57,500 bases of DNA, taken from Cristatella mucedo (Eukaryota > Bryozoa > Phylactolaemata > Cristatellidae). Below are positions 56,580 to 57,500 of the stretch, one piece after another; the stretch's first letter is position 1, and each line of letters opens with the position of its first letter. The notes below the pieces were generated by a model that saw only the letters and a list, made by a program, of their open reading frames with translations, was not told where the DNA came from and searched no databases. The translations under genes were made by a program, and so were the position numbers. Location of the stretch: assembly GCA_009760855.2 (NCBI GenBank), contig WPIO01000014.1, positions 4,425,001 through 4,482,500 on the forward strand. The letters run 5' to 3'.

Positions 56580-57000
56580 CTAAAAGTAGACCAGGTCTCG
56601 GCGTCTTGTCGCTGGAGGGTCTCGACTCCCGACCCCGTCGCTTAGAGCTCGCGATTGAGTAGGCACTCCGTGCGGCGACGCCCGCGAGTCTGACACTGCT
56701 GTCGATGGGATGGCGAAACTAATCGCCCTTGGCAGCGTCGATGCATTTGTCGCGGCGGATTCTGTCGGGGCTGCAGACGTGGATGCAGCTGGCCCCGCCG
56801 CCCTTGGCATTGTCGAGGCAGTCGCGACAAAGAGTGCAGTGGCCAAGGGCGCCGGCGTGGAAGGAAGTGGCCCAGCAGAGGCCACCGAAGCTTTGGAAGC
56901 TTCGGCAATGGCGTCGGGTGTGAAGCCATTGTTCACCACGCCTTCTTTGGGTCGGCCTGCATCCTTAACGGAAGTTGGTTTCATGCTGTCTACCTGGTTC
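56580..57000. other. Alanine/proline-rich low-complexity open frames, both strands
   Basis: The + strand frame 56710-57150 is Ala/Val/Gly-rich, and the minus strand frame 56984-56580 is Ala/Ser/Pro/Thr-rich. GC-rich low-complexity DNA often stays open on both strands, so neither is secure. If one is real I favour the minus frame (TSVKDAGRPKEGVVNNGFTP) as an exon of a host protein. Confidence 0.25.
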
Positions 57001-57149
57001 TACAATGTAAGATGCACGCGTGCGTGCATCATCGGCTCGACATATTACTTGGTTACTTGCTTCGGGCTGCTAGCATTTCACTTGATCAGTTACGACGCTG
57101 CAGGAATGCTCGCTCAGTCATGTCACGAAATTGCTGCAATAGCTAATTA

Positions 57150-57290
57150 ATAATAATAATATAATAATAATAATGCACTTGATAAAGCGCCCTCAGAGAA
57201 CTTAATCTCTCTCTAGGCGCTTTACATTTGCTGCAAAGGGAAATGCAATTGAATGGTGAGTAAAATCATGCTTGATAAACAAACAAAATG
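57150..57290 (-). repeat. LINE-A 3' end (antisense) at the window edge
   Basis: A TAATAATAAT tail leads into GCACTTGATAAAGCGCCCTC and CTAGGCGCTTTACATTTGCTG, almost identical to 45283-45345. The similarity ends at about 57290, so this copy is very short. Confidence 0.8.
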
Positions 57291-57500
57291 AATATAAAAT
57301 TAAAGACGGTTGCTCGGAATGGTAGCATTCCAAGCAGTCCAAGAGTAGTCCAAAGTAGACTCAAAAGTCGAGATGTACTTGGAGGTCATGGGCTAGCCTT
57401 GTTATTTGTAATCTGATAATATTAAGTCTTTCTGATTAGGTCTCAAAGCTAACTACGATTTTAAATTTGTTAAACGTTATTTCTCCATGTTTATTTAAGG
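57291..57500. other. Window end, no recognised features
   Basis: AT-rich sequence after the LINE-A fragment; nothing identifiable. Confidence 0.4.

Noticed and set aside
56580-57150. A confident host coding exon
   Set aside because: Both strands are open because the DNA is GC-rich and low in complexity. No family resemblance or clear splice sites.

Overview
The window is eukaryotic and very probably metazoan. A long split gene with GT-AG introns on the + strand reads as XPC/Rad4. LINEs of CR1/L2 type, a hAT relic, a TA-flanked MITE and microsatellites fill the rest. Protein-level matches come from reading translations by eye; no database was searched. The phylum cannot be fixed; a repeat-rich invertebrate is my best guess.

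Layout. 1-1660: no recognised gene, then the GC-rich XPC leader. 1661-24231: XPC as 20 exons whose phases all agree (3213 coding bases, about 1070 codons). Its introns hold LINE fragments, tRNA-derived repeats, a broken hAT transposase (14.15-16.33 kb) and microsatellites. 24.2-27.7 kb: intergenic, with a LINE fragment and an 823-bp TA-flanked MITE. 27731-51343: a 23.6-kb AT-rich insertion with long terminal inverted repeats, a decayed Polinton/Maverick (adintovirus-like) element. 51.3-52.2 kb: GC-rich flank. 52.2-55.0 kb: a broken LINE with endonuclease and reverse transcriptase. 55.0-57.5 kb: microsatellite, an alanine-rich low-complexity stretch and another LINE 3' end.

The Polinton encodes, left to right: a small ORF, protein-primed PolB (exonuclease half only), two unknown ORFs, two tail-fibre-like genes (minus), a membrane-helix protein, an HNH-AP2 endonuclease (minus), a PLA2-like protein, a zinc-ribbon/adenain-type protease (minus), a packaging ATPase, coiled-coil virion ORFs, two tandem penton-like proteins, the major capsid protein, two unknown ORFs, a third fibre-like gene, a retroviral-type integrase and duplicated terminal ORFs (minus). 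In an intact relative these would integrate, replicate, package and mature a virion. Here nearly every gene carries stops or frameshifts, PolB has lost its palm, and LINEs and a MITE have landed in PolB and the capsid gene, so this is a fossil.

Most unusual points: three genes built on phage-tail-fibre-like repeats, an HNH-AP2 homing-type endonuclease inside a Polinton, and terminal repeats that are themselves palindromic.
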